From NCBI GenBank assembly GCA_902492755.1, contig CABUNB010000002.1, positions 52,801-116,800 of the forward strand: a stretch of 64,000 nucleotides of DNA. Direction: 5' to 3'. Below are positions 34,062 through 41,368 of the stretch, piece by piece. Each line of letters opens with the position of its first letter. The first letter of the stretch is position 1. Origin of the DNA: an uncultured Collinsella sp. Its GTDB lineage: Bacteria; Actinomycetota; Coriobacteriia; Coriobacteriales; Coriobacteriaceae. Made by a program: the position numbers and the translations under genes. The notes beneath the pieces were generated by a model. It did no database searches. It was not told the DNA's origin and was given only the letters and a program-made list of their open reading frames with translations.

Positions 34062-34400
34062 TTAGCCCCTCAATCCAGAGAACAGAGCAAGAGCCTCGCC
34101 AAAGCCAGCATCGAGCAGAGCGATGACGACGCCGACGACGACCAGAGAAGCGCAAACGACGACCGAGTAGTTCACGAGCTCCTTCTTATCGGGCCACGTG
34201 ACACGCTTCATCTCGGACTTGACCGAAGCGAAATACTTCTTGGTGCGGGCGAAGAAACCAGGCTTCTCGTTCTTCTTGGACTTCGCAGCCTTCTCGTTCT
34301 TCTTGGCAACGGCCTTCTTGGCCTCAACCTTGGAGTTGGCGGCAGCGCTGTTGGCAGGTGCCGGCTGCTGAGCCTTCTTCTTGTTCTTCTTGTTGGCCAT
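34062..34400 (-). CDS. secE: Preprotein translocase subunit SecE
   Basis: SecE clamps SecY in the Sec translocon. The 112-residue product has a long Lys/Ala-rich cytosolic N-terminal extension (residues 1-50) and the conserved FARTKKYFASVKSEMKRVTWPDKKEL amphipathic helix. One membrane segment follows (VVVCASLVVVGVVIALLDAGF). GGAGGTAACCCAA precedes the ATG. It sits between tRNA-Trp and nusG, as in many bacteria. Confidence 0.95.
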   Translation of the reverse strand: MANKKNKKKAQQPAPANSAAANSKVEAKKAVAKKNEKAAKSKKNEKPGFFARTKKYFASVKSEMKRVTWPDKKELVNYSVVVCASLVVVGVVIALLDAGFGEALALFSGLRG

Positions 34401-34476
34401 TTGGGTTACCTCCGCGCAATGCGCTTATACATGAGTAAACCGTAAGCCCCCAAGTGGGAGCTTACGGAATAATGAC

Positions 34477-34552
34477 TGGCACGCCAGGAAGGACTCGAAC
34501 CCTCAACACTCGGTTTTGGAGACCGATGCTCTACCAATTGAACTACTGGCGT
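34477..34552 (-). tRNA. tRNA-Trp (CCA)
   Basis: The minus strand folds as a cloverleaf with acceptor ACGCCAG/CTGGCGT, a D arm with AGTTCAATTGGTAGAGC, anticodon loop CTCCAAA giving CCA, T arm GGGTTCGAGTCC and encoded CCA end. It lies between rpmG and secE, the usual place. Confidence 0.97.
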
Positions 34553-34565
34553 ATGTGACTAGAGA

Positions 34566-34715
34566 CTAGCGAGTCTCTTTGTGCAGCGTGTGGTGACGGC
34601 ACCAGGGGCAATACTTCTTGATCTCCATACGATCAGGCATGGTCGACTTGTTCTTGTTGGTCGTATAGTTGCGGCGCTTGCACTCAGTGCACGCAAGAGT
34701 AACTAGAGTACGCAT
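34566..34715 (-). CDS. rpmG: 50S ribosomal protein L33
   Basis: A 49-residue ribosomal protein of the large subunit. It contains two zinc-ribbon cysteine pairs, ACTEC near the start and CPWC near residue 36, so this is the zinc-binding (C+) paralogue. The start MRTLVTLACTEC at 34715 follows AAAGGTTCAGGATAC. It precedes tRNA-Trp and secE. A promoter with TTGACA lies about 45 bp upstream. Confidence 0.95.
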   Translation of the reverse strand: MRTLVTLACTECKRRNYTTNKNKSTMPDRMEIKKYCPWCRHHTLHKETR

Positions 34716-34760
34716 GTATCCTGAACCTTTCATTTCCGCCCCGTACGGGCACGAGTTGTT

Positions 34761-34790
34761 ACTTTATCAGCTCCACGTAAGTGCTGTCAA
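34761..34790 (-). promoter_or_regulatory. Promoter of rpmG-tRNA-Trp-secE-nusG
   Basis: On the minus strand TTGACA is followed after 17-18 bases by a GATAAAGT -10 region. The stretch just before the -35, GAGGTTTTCATTGACAGC, is nearly identical to that of the tuf/tRNA promoter at 36592-36621. Confidence 0.75.
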
Positions 34791-34934
34791 TGAAAACCTC
34801 GAGTCAATTGGTTCTCGGTGGATCCATTCATATTTGGAACACATCAATGAAGCCATCGAGAGCTAATCGACGGTGCATCCAGGACCATTATCGATCCTCT
34901 CGACACCAGCAACGGCTTAATATCCATTGCAGAA

Positions 34935-34967
34935 AAGAACCCGGCACCCATATAAGTGCCGGGTTCT
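34935..34967 (-). terminator. Terminator after tuf
   Basis: On the minus strand AGAACCCGGCACTT and its complement pair around TATATGG and end in TTCTTTTC. It lies 28 bp behind the tuf stop codon. Confidence 0.88.
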
Positions 34968-34994
34968 CTAAGTCAGCTATATCAAAGAGCTAAT

Positions 34995-36185
34995 TTACTC
35001 AATGATCGTGGAGACGATGCCCGAACCGACGGTGTGGCCACCCTCGCGGATAGCGAAGCGCAGGCCCTCCTCCATGGCGATCGGGTGGATGAGGTCGCCC
35101 TCGATGGTGATGTGGTCACCAGGCATAGCCATCTCGGTGCCCTCGGGGAGCTTGACCGTACCGGTAACGTCGGTGGTACGGAAGTAAAACTGAGGACGAT
35201 AACCATCGAAGAACGGGGTGTGACGGCCGCCCTCCTCCTTGGTCAGAACGTAGATCTCACCGGTGAACTTGGTGTGCGGGGTAACCGAACCGGGCTTGCA
35301 GAGAACCTGGCCGCGCTCGATGTCCTCGCGCTTGATGCCGCGGAGCAGCAGACCGACGTTGTCGCCAGCCTCGCAGAAGTCCATGGACTTACGGAACATC
35401 TCGATACCGGTAACGACGGTGTTCTGGGTATCCTTGATGCCGACGATCTCGACGGGCTCGTTGAGCTTGAGCTCACCGCGCTCGACACGGCCGGTAGCAA
35501 CGGTACCACGGCCGGAGATGGTCATAACGTCCTCAACGGCCATCAGGAACGGGAGGTCGTTGTTACGAGCAGGCGTCGGGATGTACTCGTCGACGGCGTT
35601 CATGAGCTCGCGGATAGCGTCCATCCACTTGGCGTCGCCCTCGAGAGCGCCCAGAGCGGAACCGCGGATGACGGGGATGTCGTCGCCGGGGAAATCGTAC
35701 TCGGAGAGGAGCTCACGGGTCTCCATCTCGACGAGGTCGATGAGCTCGTCATCGTCGACCATGTCGCACTTGTTCAGGAAGACGACGATGTAGGGAACGC
35801 CGACCTGACGGGCGAGCAGGATGTGCTCGCGGGTCTGAGCCATGGGGCCGTCGGTAGCGGCGATGACCAGGATAGCACCGTCCATCTGAGCAGCACCGGA
35901 GATCATGTTCTTGACGTAGTCAGCGTGGCCCGGGCAGTCAACGTGAGCGTAGTGACGGGCAGCAGTCTCGTACTCGACGTGGGAGACGGAGATCGTAATG
36001 CCGCGCTCGCGCTCCTCGGGAGCCTTGTCGATGTTCTCGAACGCAGTGAAGTCAGCCTTGCAGCCCTCGGTCTCGGAGAGAACCTTGGTGATGGCAGCGG
36101 TCAGCGTGGTCTTGCCGTGGTCGACGTGACCAATGGTGCCGATGTTAACATGCGGCTTAGTGCGCTCAAACTTCTCTTTGGCCAT
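34995..36185 (-). CDS. tuf: Elongation factor Tu
   Basis: EF-Tu delivers aminoacyl-tRNA to the ribosome as a GTP complex. The 396 residues show G1 GHVDHGKTT, the switch region ERGITISVSHVEY, G3 DCPGHADYVKNM, G4 NKCDMVDD and G5 SALGALEG, followed by beta-barrel domains 2 and 3. MAKEKFERTKPHVN at 36185 is the start, behind GAGGAGG; the longer upstream frame runs into the tRNA gene side. It follows tRNA-Tyr, tRNA-Thr and tRNA-Met in one transcript, as in several bacterial tRNA-tufB operons. Confidence 0.98.
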   Translation of the reverse strand: MAKEKFERTKPHVNIGTIGHVDHGKTTLTAAITKVLSETEGCKADFTAFENIDKAPEERERGITISVSHVEYETAARHYAHVDCPGHADYVKNMISGAAQMDGAILVIAATDGPMAQTREHILLARQVGVPYIVVFLNKCDMVDDDELIDLVEMETRELLSEYDFPGDDIPVIRGSALGALEGDAKWMDAIRELMNAVDEYIPTPARNNDLPFLMAVEDVMTISGRGTVATGRVERGELKLNEPVEIVGIKDTQNTVVTGIEMFRKSMDFCEAGDNVGLLLRGIKREDIERGQVLCKPGSVTPHTKFTGEIYVLTKEEGGRHTPFFDGYRPQFYFRTTDVTGTVKLPEGTEMAMPGDHITIEGDLIHPIAMEEGLRFAIREGGHTVGSGIVSTIIE

Positions 36186-36281
36186 AAAGCCCTCCTCTAA
36201 ACAGGTCGTCCCCGGACGGGACTTTGCCTTTATACCATAGTGGCCTCTCAACATACTATTGAGAAGCCACCGTGTTACCTA

Positions 36282-36358
36282 TGGTAGCGGTGACTGGATT
36301 CGAACCAGTGACGCCACGGGTATGAACCGTGTGCTCTAACCAACTGAGCTACACCGCC
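36282..36358 (-). tRNA. tRNA-Met (CAT), elongator-type
   Basis: Cloverleaf on the minus strand with acceptor GGCGGTG/CACCGCT, D arm AGCTCAGTTGGTTAGAGC, anticodon loop TTCATAC, T arm GGTTCGAATCC and encoded CCA. The first pair is G-T and the anticodon stem lacks the three G-C pairs of initiator tRNA, so it is taken as elongator. Confidence 0.95.
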
Positions 36359-36361
36359 GGA

Positions 36362-36437
36362 TGGAGCCTGCAACCAGACTTGAACTGGTGACCTCTTCGT
36401 TACCAACGAAGTGCTCTACCGACTGAGCTATACAGGC
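36362..36437 (-). tRNA. tRNA-Thr (GGT)
   Basis: Minus-strand cloverleaf with acceptor GCCTGTA/TGCAGGC, anticodon stem CTTCG/CGAAG with loop TTGGTAA, T arm AGTTCAAGTCT and encoded CCA. It is three bases from tRNA-Met. Confidence 0.96.
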
Positions 36438-36447
36438 ACTTGACGGG

Positions 36448-36529
36448 TGGGAGCTATAGGATTCGAACCTATGTAGGCAGAGCCAACGGGTTTACAGCCC
36501 GTCCCCATTAACCACTCGGGCAAACTCCC
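36448..36529 (-). tRNA. tRNA-Tyr (GTA)
   Basis: A class II tRNA with a long variable arm. It has acceptor GGGAGTT/AGCTCCC, anticodon loop CTGTAAA giving GTA, T arm GGTTCGAATCC and discriminator A. The full CCA is not encoded (CCC follows). It is the first gene of the tRNA-tuf operon. Confidence 0.95.
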
Positions 36530-36591
36530 AATCGTTCAAGTATCCGCAGGTTCTTTGGTCTTTTGGACCGCCGCCCCCGCGAACGAAGAAG

Positions 36592-36621
36592 ATAATACGA
36601 TGCAACCTTGGGGGCTGTCAA
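36592..36621 (-). promoter_or_regulatory. Promoter of tRNA-Tyr-Thr-Met-tuf
   Basis: A near-consensus housekeeping promoter on the minus strand, TTGACA, 18 bases, TATTAT. It is preceded by AGAGGTTTTCG, which is shared with the rpmG promoter. It ends about 62 bp before the tRNA-Tyr 5' end. Confidence 0.85.
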
Positions 36622-36836
36622 CGAAAACCTCTAGATACACGGTTCCGGGCGTATCTATATAGTCGTGACCTGCGATTTTGTTGAGTTTGGATATGAAGGA
36701 CGGTGGTTTTGGATACTGAGGTGACGTTTCCCGAGGTAACACTTTGGTGTAGTAGAGTACACCTTCAGAATAGAACTTCGATAACAGCCTATTTGCACCT
36801 ATATATAGGTCGAGATCGGGCTTCCGCGGCAGATTC

Positions 36837-36976
36837 GAGCGTGGATTTTCTTCCGTTTGAAATCGAGCGTGGATAATCTCCCACTTTGCCGTGCCATCGA
36901 ATCCAAAGTGGCAGATTATCCACGCTCATTCACTAAGCGGGAGTTTTTCCACGCTCGTACGTCCGAAAATCCACGC
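36837..36976. repeat. Nested inverted repeats with GAGCGTGGAT ends
   Basis: The inner arms 36865-36888 and 36904-36927 (GAGCGTGGATAATCT and complement, 24 bp with one mismatch) enclose a 15-bp loop. Outer copies GCGTGGATTTTC and GAAAATCCACGC flank them at 36839-36850 and 36965-36976, and another TTTTCCACGCTCG lies at 36945-36957. The 790-base gap between tRNA-Tyr and tRNA-Thr has no gene. Its first 200 bases beyond the promoter show nothing recognisable. Confidence 0.8.
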
Positions 36977-37010
36977 CCGATGAGGACGATCAGCCCCACC
37001 CCGGCTTCCG

Positions 37011-37226
37011 TCTCGATCTGTAACAGTAAGAGGGTTATTCCTCCCCTATCTGTTACAGATCGAGATGTTTCCCGCTCAACCCGTCTTAACGTCTCAATCC
37101 GTAACAGCTAGAACGGTTTTCAGCCTCTTCGTGTTACAAATCGAGATGTTATCGGCCGTCCCTTGGCAATGTCTCGATCTGTAACTATAAGGAGGGTCTT
37201 CAGCCCACTCGTGTTACGGATCGAGA
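37011..37226. repeat. Array of three 55-bp palindromes
   Basis: Units at 37011-37065, 37092-37146 and 37172-37226 are each exactly 55 bp. Their ends are TCTCGATCTGTAACA and its complement, allowing a few mismatches, and their loops differ. The period is 80-81 bp and the spacers are 25-26 bp with unrelated sequence. The first unit is perfectly paired over 16 bp. Confidence 0.9.
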
Positions 37227-37280
37227 CAAACCTGAAGCTTGGTTGGCGCTAAACACGCTGACTTATCGACATAAAAGAAA

Positions 37281-37311
37281 CGGGCCCTGTCCCACAAGGG
37301 AACAGAACCCG
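37281..37311 (-). terminator. Terminator after tRNA-Thr (TGT)
   Basis: CGGGTTCTGTTCCC and GGGACAGGGCCCG pair over a TTGT loop on the minus strand, followed by TTTCTTTT. It lies 10 bp beyond the tRNA. Confidence 0.85.
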
Positions 37312-37320
37312 AAACTCTCA

Positions 37321-37395
37321 TGGAGCCAGTGACAGGAATCGAACCTGCAACCCACTGATTACAAATCAGTTGCGCTACCGTTGCGCCACACTGGC
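37321..37395 (-). tRNA. tRNA-Thr (TGT)
   Basis: Minus-strand cloverleaf with acceptor GCCAGTG/CACTGGC, D arm GGCGCAACGGTAGCGC, anticodon stem ACTGA/TCAGT with loop TTTGTAA giving TGT, T arm AGGTTCGATTCCT and encoded CCA. A decayed copy of its anticodon arm lies 183 bp away at 37555-37580. Confidence 0.96.
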
Positions 37396-37488
37396 ACACT
37401 TGGCGCTTTCGCGCGAAGCCAGTTAAGAATAAAGGAATTGCGGACGGGGTGCAACAGACCCTTTGACCGACCACATCTCAAAACCCTT

Positions 37489-37544
37489 CGTCAGAACGAA
37501 TAGTTTTATCCGTTCGCCAAAACCAAAAACTATTCGTTTTGACG
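37489..37544. repeat. 56-bp palindrome between tRNA-Thr and its relic
   Basis: The 19-bp arms CGTCAGAACGAATAGTTTT and complement (one mismatch) enclose an 18-bp loop. The size resembles the 55-bp array units but the sequence is unrelated. Confidence 0.8.
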
Positions 37545-37554
37545 ATGCCAAGCC

Positions 37555-37580
37555 GCAACCCATTGATTACAAACTAGTTG
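37555..37580 (-). pseudogene. Relic of a tRNA-Thr anticodon arm
   Basis: 26 bp here match the anticodon arm region of the nearby tRNA-Thr(TGT) gene (37347-37372) at 23 positions, in the same orientation. No acceptor or T arm is left. It looks like the remnant of a partial duplication or of an old integration at the anticodon arm. Confidence 0.6.
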
Positions 37581-37619
37581 GTTGGTCAATCGAGAAAGCA
37601 GCTCCCCATAGAAGGTTTC

Positions 37620-38297
37620 CTACCTCCCGCGCAGGGCCTTGAGCTTGGCCAAGGCCTCGGGGCTCAAGCGGCTGCCCAGGGTCATCTTGATCTGCGGGGC
37701 CTCCTCGGCCTCGTGAACGTCGTTGTCAATCTGCTTGATCTCGTCCACCAGCATGCGGCTCGAGATACGCGTGACACCCTTGCCCATGACGACGGCTTGA
37801 ATTGTGCCGTCACTCGACACCACGGAGCACGCGCGGCCCTCCTCACGTGCCTCGATGCAGAGCTTCTGCACCACGGTATCGGCAGAGACGCCCGTCGGCG
37901 AAAACTCGATGCGCACGCCGCGAGCCGGCAGGTTGGGGCGCTCGCTGGAGATATTGCCCGCGCCGTCGAACACGATCACGGCCTCGTAGCGGCCCTGGGC
38001 AAAGGCGGCGACGTCGTTGATGAGGGCGGTGCGCGCCATATCGTGAACGTCGCTGGAATACGGATCGTCGGAATGGTCGTATACGAGCTTTTCGTAGCGC
38101 GGCGTGCAGTGGATCACGTTGTAGCCGTCGACCACCAGCAGCTCGGGCTTGTTGGAGTGCACCGTCGAGACCGGGTCGGCGATGGCCTGCGCAAACGCAT
38201 TGCCGCCCACGCCATAGGTCGCGGCCGAAACAATCGGCTTGGCCGAACCCTCGCCAAAGCGCTTGGCCTTGGACTTGGCACGGTTCTTTTTGGACAT
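37620..38297 (-). CDS. yacP: YacP/Rae1-type NYN-domain endoribonuclease
   Basis: A 225-residue protein with a PIN-like NYN nuclease domain: LLVVDGYNVIHCTP (about 52-65), ALINDVAAFAQGRYEAVIVFDGAG and CSVVSSDGTIQAVVMGKGVTRIS carry the acidic metal ligands. B. subtilis Rae1 cleaves mRNA in the ribosomal A site. A basic N-terminal extension (KKNRAKSKAKRFG) could contact RNA. It starts three bases after the rlmB-type gene, the same order as B. subtilis rlmB-yacP. Confidence 0.88.
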   Translation of the reverse strand: MSKKNRAKSKAKRFGEGSAKPIVSAATYGVGGNAFAQAIADPVSTVHSNKPELLVVDGYNVIHCTPRYEKLVYDHSDDPYSSDVHDMARTALINDVAAFAQGRYEAVIVFDGAGNISSERPNLPARGVRIEFSPTGVSADTVVQKLCIEAREEGRACSVVSSDGTIQAVVMGKGVTRISSRMLVDEIKQIDNDVHEAEEAPQIKMTLGSRLSPEALAKLKALRGR

Positions 38298-38300
38298 GCG

Positions 38301-39215
38301 CTACTCCTCCCCCATGAGCTCGCCAGCGTTGCGGCGCAGCCACTCAAAGCACAGCGCCGTGGTCGCCTGGGCAACATTGAGGCTCTCGGTCATGCCGCGC
38401 TGGGGAAGCTTGGTCAAAAAGTCGCATTTCTCGAGCACCAGGCGCGAGATGCCGTCGCCCTCGGAGCCCATGACGAGCGCCACGCGGCCCTCGAAGGGAG
38501 CATCCCAGCAACTGCCTTCGGCGTGCTCGGAGGCACCGCCCACCCAAAAACCAGCGGCCTTAAGATCGTCGAGCGCACGGGCGATGTTGGGCACCTGCGC
38601 GATAGGCAGATGCATGACGGCGCCAGCTGAAGTCTTGTAGCTGCCCACGGTCACGCCGGCGGCGCGCTTGTTGGCAATGATGACGCCGGCCGCGCCCACA
38701 ACCTCGGCGGAGCGCACGATGGCACCAAAGTTGCCGTCGTCAGTCACATGGTCGAGCACCACGACAAGTGCCGGGCCCTCGCCTGCGCGGTCGAGAATAT
38801 CGGCGACATCGGCATAGGGGAAGTTGCCAACCTCGAGCGCGATGCCCTGGTGAGCGCCATGGCTCGACAGGGCATCGAGCTGCGCGCGCGGCACATACTT
38901 AATGCGGACACCCGCGGCGTTGAGGTCGTCGACCAGGCGCGACAAGGCGGCATCGCGCTCGCCGCCCTCGGCGATGAGCGCGCACTTGACGGGAAAGCCG
39001 GTACGCAGCGCCTCGGCGGCAGCACGGCGGCCTTCGATAAACTCGCCCTTGGGAGCCTGGACAGCGTCGCGGTTGCGATCGCGCTGCGGACGTGCAGCCT
39101 GGGTACGATCGCGCTGGCCCTTGGGAGCGGCAGCGCGGTCGTTGCGGCGAATCGGACGCGAGCCAGAAGCGGCCTGCTTGCCGCCACGAGGCGCACGCTT
39201 GCGATTGTCGGCCAT
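38301..39215 (-). CDS. rlmB: 23S rRNA 2'-O-methyltransferase, TrmH/RlmB family
   Basis: A SPOUT methyltransferase of 304 residues, probably modifying the guanosine in the peptidyl-transferase region. A disordered, Arg/Lys/Gln-rich leader (residues 1-58) precedes the substrate-binding domain (EFIEGRRAAAEALR...) and the knotted catalytic domain. The latter has LDHVTDDGNFGAIVRSAEVVGAAGVI, LVMGSEGDGISRLVLEKCD and MTESLNVAQATTALCFEWLRR. The start follows a GGAGG site. It lies between cysS and yacP, as in B. subtilis. Confidence 0.92.
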   Translation of the reverse strand: MADNRKRAPRGGKQAASGSRPIRRNDRAAAPKGQRDRTQAARPQRDRNRDAVQAPKGEFIEGRRAAAEALRTGFPVKCALIAEGGERDAALSRLVDDLNAAGVRIKYVPRAQLDALSSHGAHQGIALEVGNFPYADVADILDRAGEGPALVVVLDHVTDDGNFGAIVRSAEVVGAAGVIIANKRAAGVTVGSYKTSAGAVMHLPIAQVPNIARALDDLKAAGFWVGGASEHAEGSCWDAPFEGRVALVMGSEGDGISRLVLEKCDFLTKLPQRGMTESLNVAQATTALCFEWLRRNAGELMGEE

Positions 39216-39260
39216 AGGACGGCCTCCTTAAAAAAAGATTATCAAACGAAACAAAAGAAT

Positions 39261-39292
39261 CGACCGCCCATGAATATTAATTCGGGCGGTCG
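39261..39292 (-). terminator. Terminator of the disA-ispDF-cysS transcript
   Basis: CGACCGCCC and GGGCGGTCG pair over a 14-base AT loop on the minus strand, followed by ATTCTTTTGTTTCG. It comes after the 86-nt element and before rlmB. Confidence 0.85.
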
Positions 39293-39303
39293 GTACGGGT
39301 TTT

Positions 39304-39389
39304 CCAAGTGCCCGAGATTGCCGTGAAAGAGGAGCGACGCGTACTTGAGTACGCGAGCGACGGTTTGAACGGCAAGGTCGGGCGCTTGG
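39304..39389 (-). ncRNA. 86-nt 3'-UTR structured element, copy 2
   Basis: In cysS sense it begins 14 bases behind the stop codon with CCAAGCGCCC and ends GGGCACTTGG, with second stem TGCCGT/ACGGCA. The same internal strands as copy 1 surround GCGTAC-TCAA-GTACGC. Flanking GGGTTT/AAACCC lengthens the closing stem. Copy 1 (31891-31976) has the same length, and its compensatory change of the second stem supports the fold. Confidence 0.7.
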
Positions 39390-39403
39390 GAAACCCGCGG
39401 GGA

Positions 39404-40870
39404 TTAGAGAGATTTGATACGAGTGCCAGCGGCCGTATCCTCAATCGTCAGGCCCAGGTCCTTGAGCTGGTCGCGGATGGCGTCTGCCAGGTCCCAGTTC
39501 TTGGCGGCACGGGCCTCGGCGCGGGCCTCGAGAATCTTGGCAGCAGCCTCGTCCACGTCGTCGCCCGTGTAGGCGACCAGGCCGGCGGCAACGCCTAGCA
39601 GACCCAGCGGCAGCTCGACCTTGGGCTCGGGGAGCTCAACGCCAAACGTATCGAGCAGCTCGGCCAGCGTGTCGGCGGCGGCAAGCGCTGCGGCCTTGTC
39701 GGCAGCGTCGCCCGCCTGCTCCAAGTACTGGTTGCACTCGGTCACAAAGCCAAAGACGGCACCCATGGCACCAGCAGTGTTAAAGTCGTCGTCCATGCAC
39801 TCCTTAAAGGCAGCACGAGTCTCAGCGGCCTTGGCGGCAAACGCCTCGGCGGCAGCCGCATCGGCATCGGCCGTCGCGTGGTTCGCGGCCCAGCGCAGGT
39901 TCTCGACCGTACCGGCGATACGCGTGAGCGAGTTCTCGGCACCCTCCAGGCGCTCCCAAGAAAAGTCGAGCGGCGAGCGATAGCTCGTCTGCAGCATCAG
40001 CAGGCGCAGGGCGGCAGCGGAGTGCTGCTCGAGGACCTCGGCCAGCGTAAAGAAGTTGCCGAGCGACTTGGACATCTTCTCGCCGTCTACCAGCAGCATG
40101 CCCGTGTGCATCCAGGTGTTGGAGAAGCCCTGGTGCCAGGCGCAGGTGGCCTGAGCGCACTCGTTCTCGTGATGCGGGAAGGCAAGGTCGGAGCCGCCGC
40201 CGTGGATGTCGATCGGAGTGCCCAGGTAGCGATGCACCATGGCGGCGCACTCGGTGTGCCAACCGGGACGGCCCTCGCCCCAGGGGCTCGGCCAGCTGGG
40301 CTCGCCGGGCTTGGCGGCCTTCCACAGGGCAAAGTCGAGCGGGTCGTTCTTGTCCTCGTTCTCCTCGATGCGCGCGCCAACCATAAGGTCGTCGATGTTG
40401 CGGCCCGAGACCTGACCATAGTTGGGATCGCTGCGCACGGCAAAGTACACGTCGCCGTTATCGGCGGCATAGGCATGGCCCTGCTCGATAAGCGTCTTGA
40501 TCATGGCGATCATGGGGCCGATCTCTTTGGTGGCACGAGGACGCACATCCGGATCGAGCACGTTGGCGGCGCGCATGACGCCGATGAACTTGTCGGAGAA
40601 CTCCGTCGCGACCTCGGCGGCAGTGCGGCCCTGCTCGTTGGCGCGCTTGATGATCTTGTCATCGACATCGGTGAGGTTCTGGGCGAACGTGACCTCGTAA
40701 CCGCTCGCGATGAGCCAGCGGCGAATCACGTCAAAGCTGATGAACGTACGGGCGTTGCCGATGTGGATGTTGTCGTAGACCGTGGGGCCGCACACGTACA
40801 TGCGGACCTTGCCGGACTCGATGGGCTGGAACTCTTCCTTTTTATGGGTAGCGCTGTTGTAGATACGCAT
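39404..40870 (-). CDS. cysS: Cysteinyl-tRNA synthetase
   Basis: A class Ia synthetase charging tRNA-Cys. In 488 residues one sees the zinc-binding CGPTVYDNIHIGNART with the HIGH-type HIGN box (about 28-43), ECAAMVHRYLG, GGGSDLAFPHHENECAQ and the KMSKS loop in EKMSKSLGNFFTL. The C-terminal helical domain ends with DLADAIRDQLKDLGLTIEDT. It is four bases behind ispF in reading order and belongs to the disA-ispD-ispF-cysS operon. Confidence 0.97.
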   Translation of the reverse strand: MRIYNSATHKKEEFQPIESGKVRMYVCGPTVYDNIHIGNARTFISFDVIRRWLIASGYEVTFAQNLTDVDDKIIKRANEQGRTAAEVATEFSDKFIGVMRAANVLDPDVRPRATKEIGPMIAMIKTLIEQGHAYAADNGDVYFAVRSDPNYGQVSGRNIDDLMVGARIEENEDKNDPLDFALWKAAKPGEPSWPSPWGEGRPGWHTECAAMVHRYLGTPIDIHGGGSDLAFPHHENECAQATCAWHQGFSNTWMHTGMLLVDGEKMSKSLGNFFTLAEVLEQHSAAALRLLMLQTSYRSPLDFSWERLEGAENSLTRIAGTVENLRWAANHATADADAAAAEAFAAKAAETRAAFKECMDDDFNTAGAMGAVFGFVTECNQYLEQAGDAADKAAALAAADTLAELLDTFGVELPEPKVELPLGLLGVAAGLVAYTGDDVDEAAAKILEARAEARAAKNWDLADAIRDQLKDLGLTIEDTAAGTRIKSL

Positions 40871-40873
40871 TCG

Positions 40874-41368
40874 TTACTCCTTAACGGTTTTCTGTAGCAG
40901 GCAGACGGCCCAGGCGCCGATTCCCTCGCCCTGGCCTTCCCAACCGAGCTTTTCGGTCGTAGTGGCGGCGACGCCCACGTTTTCGACGTCAACGCCCAAG
41001 GCATGGGCAAGGTTGGCGCGCATGGCATCGCGGTGCGGGGTGATCTTGGGTTGCTGACAGGCAATGGTGCAATCGGCATCGACAAACTCAAAGCCCAGCT
41101 CGCGCGCATAGTCCATCACGCGAGCGAGCAGCACCATCGAATCGGCACCCTCATAGGCGGGGTCGGTATCGGGGAATAGCTTGCCGATGTCTCCCCCGCG
41201 GCAGGCGCCCAGAATAGCGTCGGCCAAGGCGTGCGCGAGCACATCGGCATCCGAGTGGCCCAGCAGGCCGCGCTCGTAGGGAATGTCGACACCGCCGATA
41301 ATACATCGACGCCCCTCCACCAGACGGTGAACGTCGTAGCCATGGCCAATGCGCAGGTTACTGAACAT
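40874..41368 (-). CDS. ispF: 2-C-methyl-D-erythritol 2,4-cyclodiphosphate synthase
   Basis: The fifth enzyme of the MEP isoprenoid pathway. The 164 residues begin MFSNLRIGHGYDVHRLVEG with the metal-binding DVH, then PYERGLLGHSDADVLAHALADAILGA, LFPDTDPAYEGADS and ATTTEKLGWEGQGEGIGAWAV. The start at 41368 overlaps the end of ispD by 11 bp, so the two are coupled. Upstream in-frame residues belong to the ispD overlap and are rejected. Confidence 0.96.
   Translation of the reverse strand: MFSNLRIGHGYDVHRLVEGRRCIIGGVDIPYERGLLGHSDADVLAHALADAILGACRGGDIGKLFPDTDPAYEGADSMVLLARVMDYARELGFEFVDADCTIACQQPKITPHRDAMRANLAHALGVDVENVGVAATTTEKLGWEGQGEGIGAWAVCLLQKTVKE

Noticed and set aside
36536..36742. 68-residue minus-strand open frame upstream of tRNA-Tyr
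   Set aside because: It overlaps the TTGACA-TATTAT promoter and has no family features.
37011..37226. Possible CRISPR array (three regularly spaced repeats)
   Set aside because: Repeats are diverged palindromes with variable loops, only three units occur, and no cas gene is nearby.
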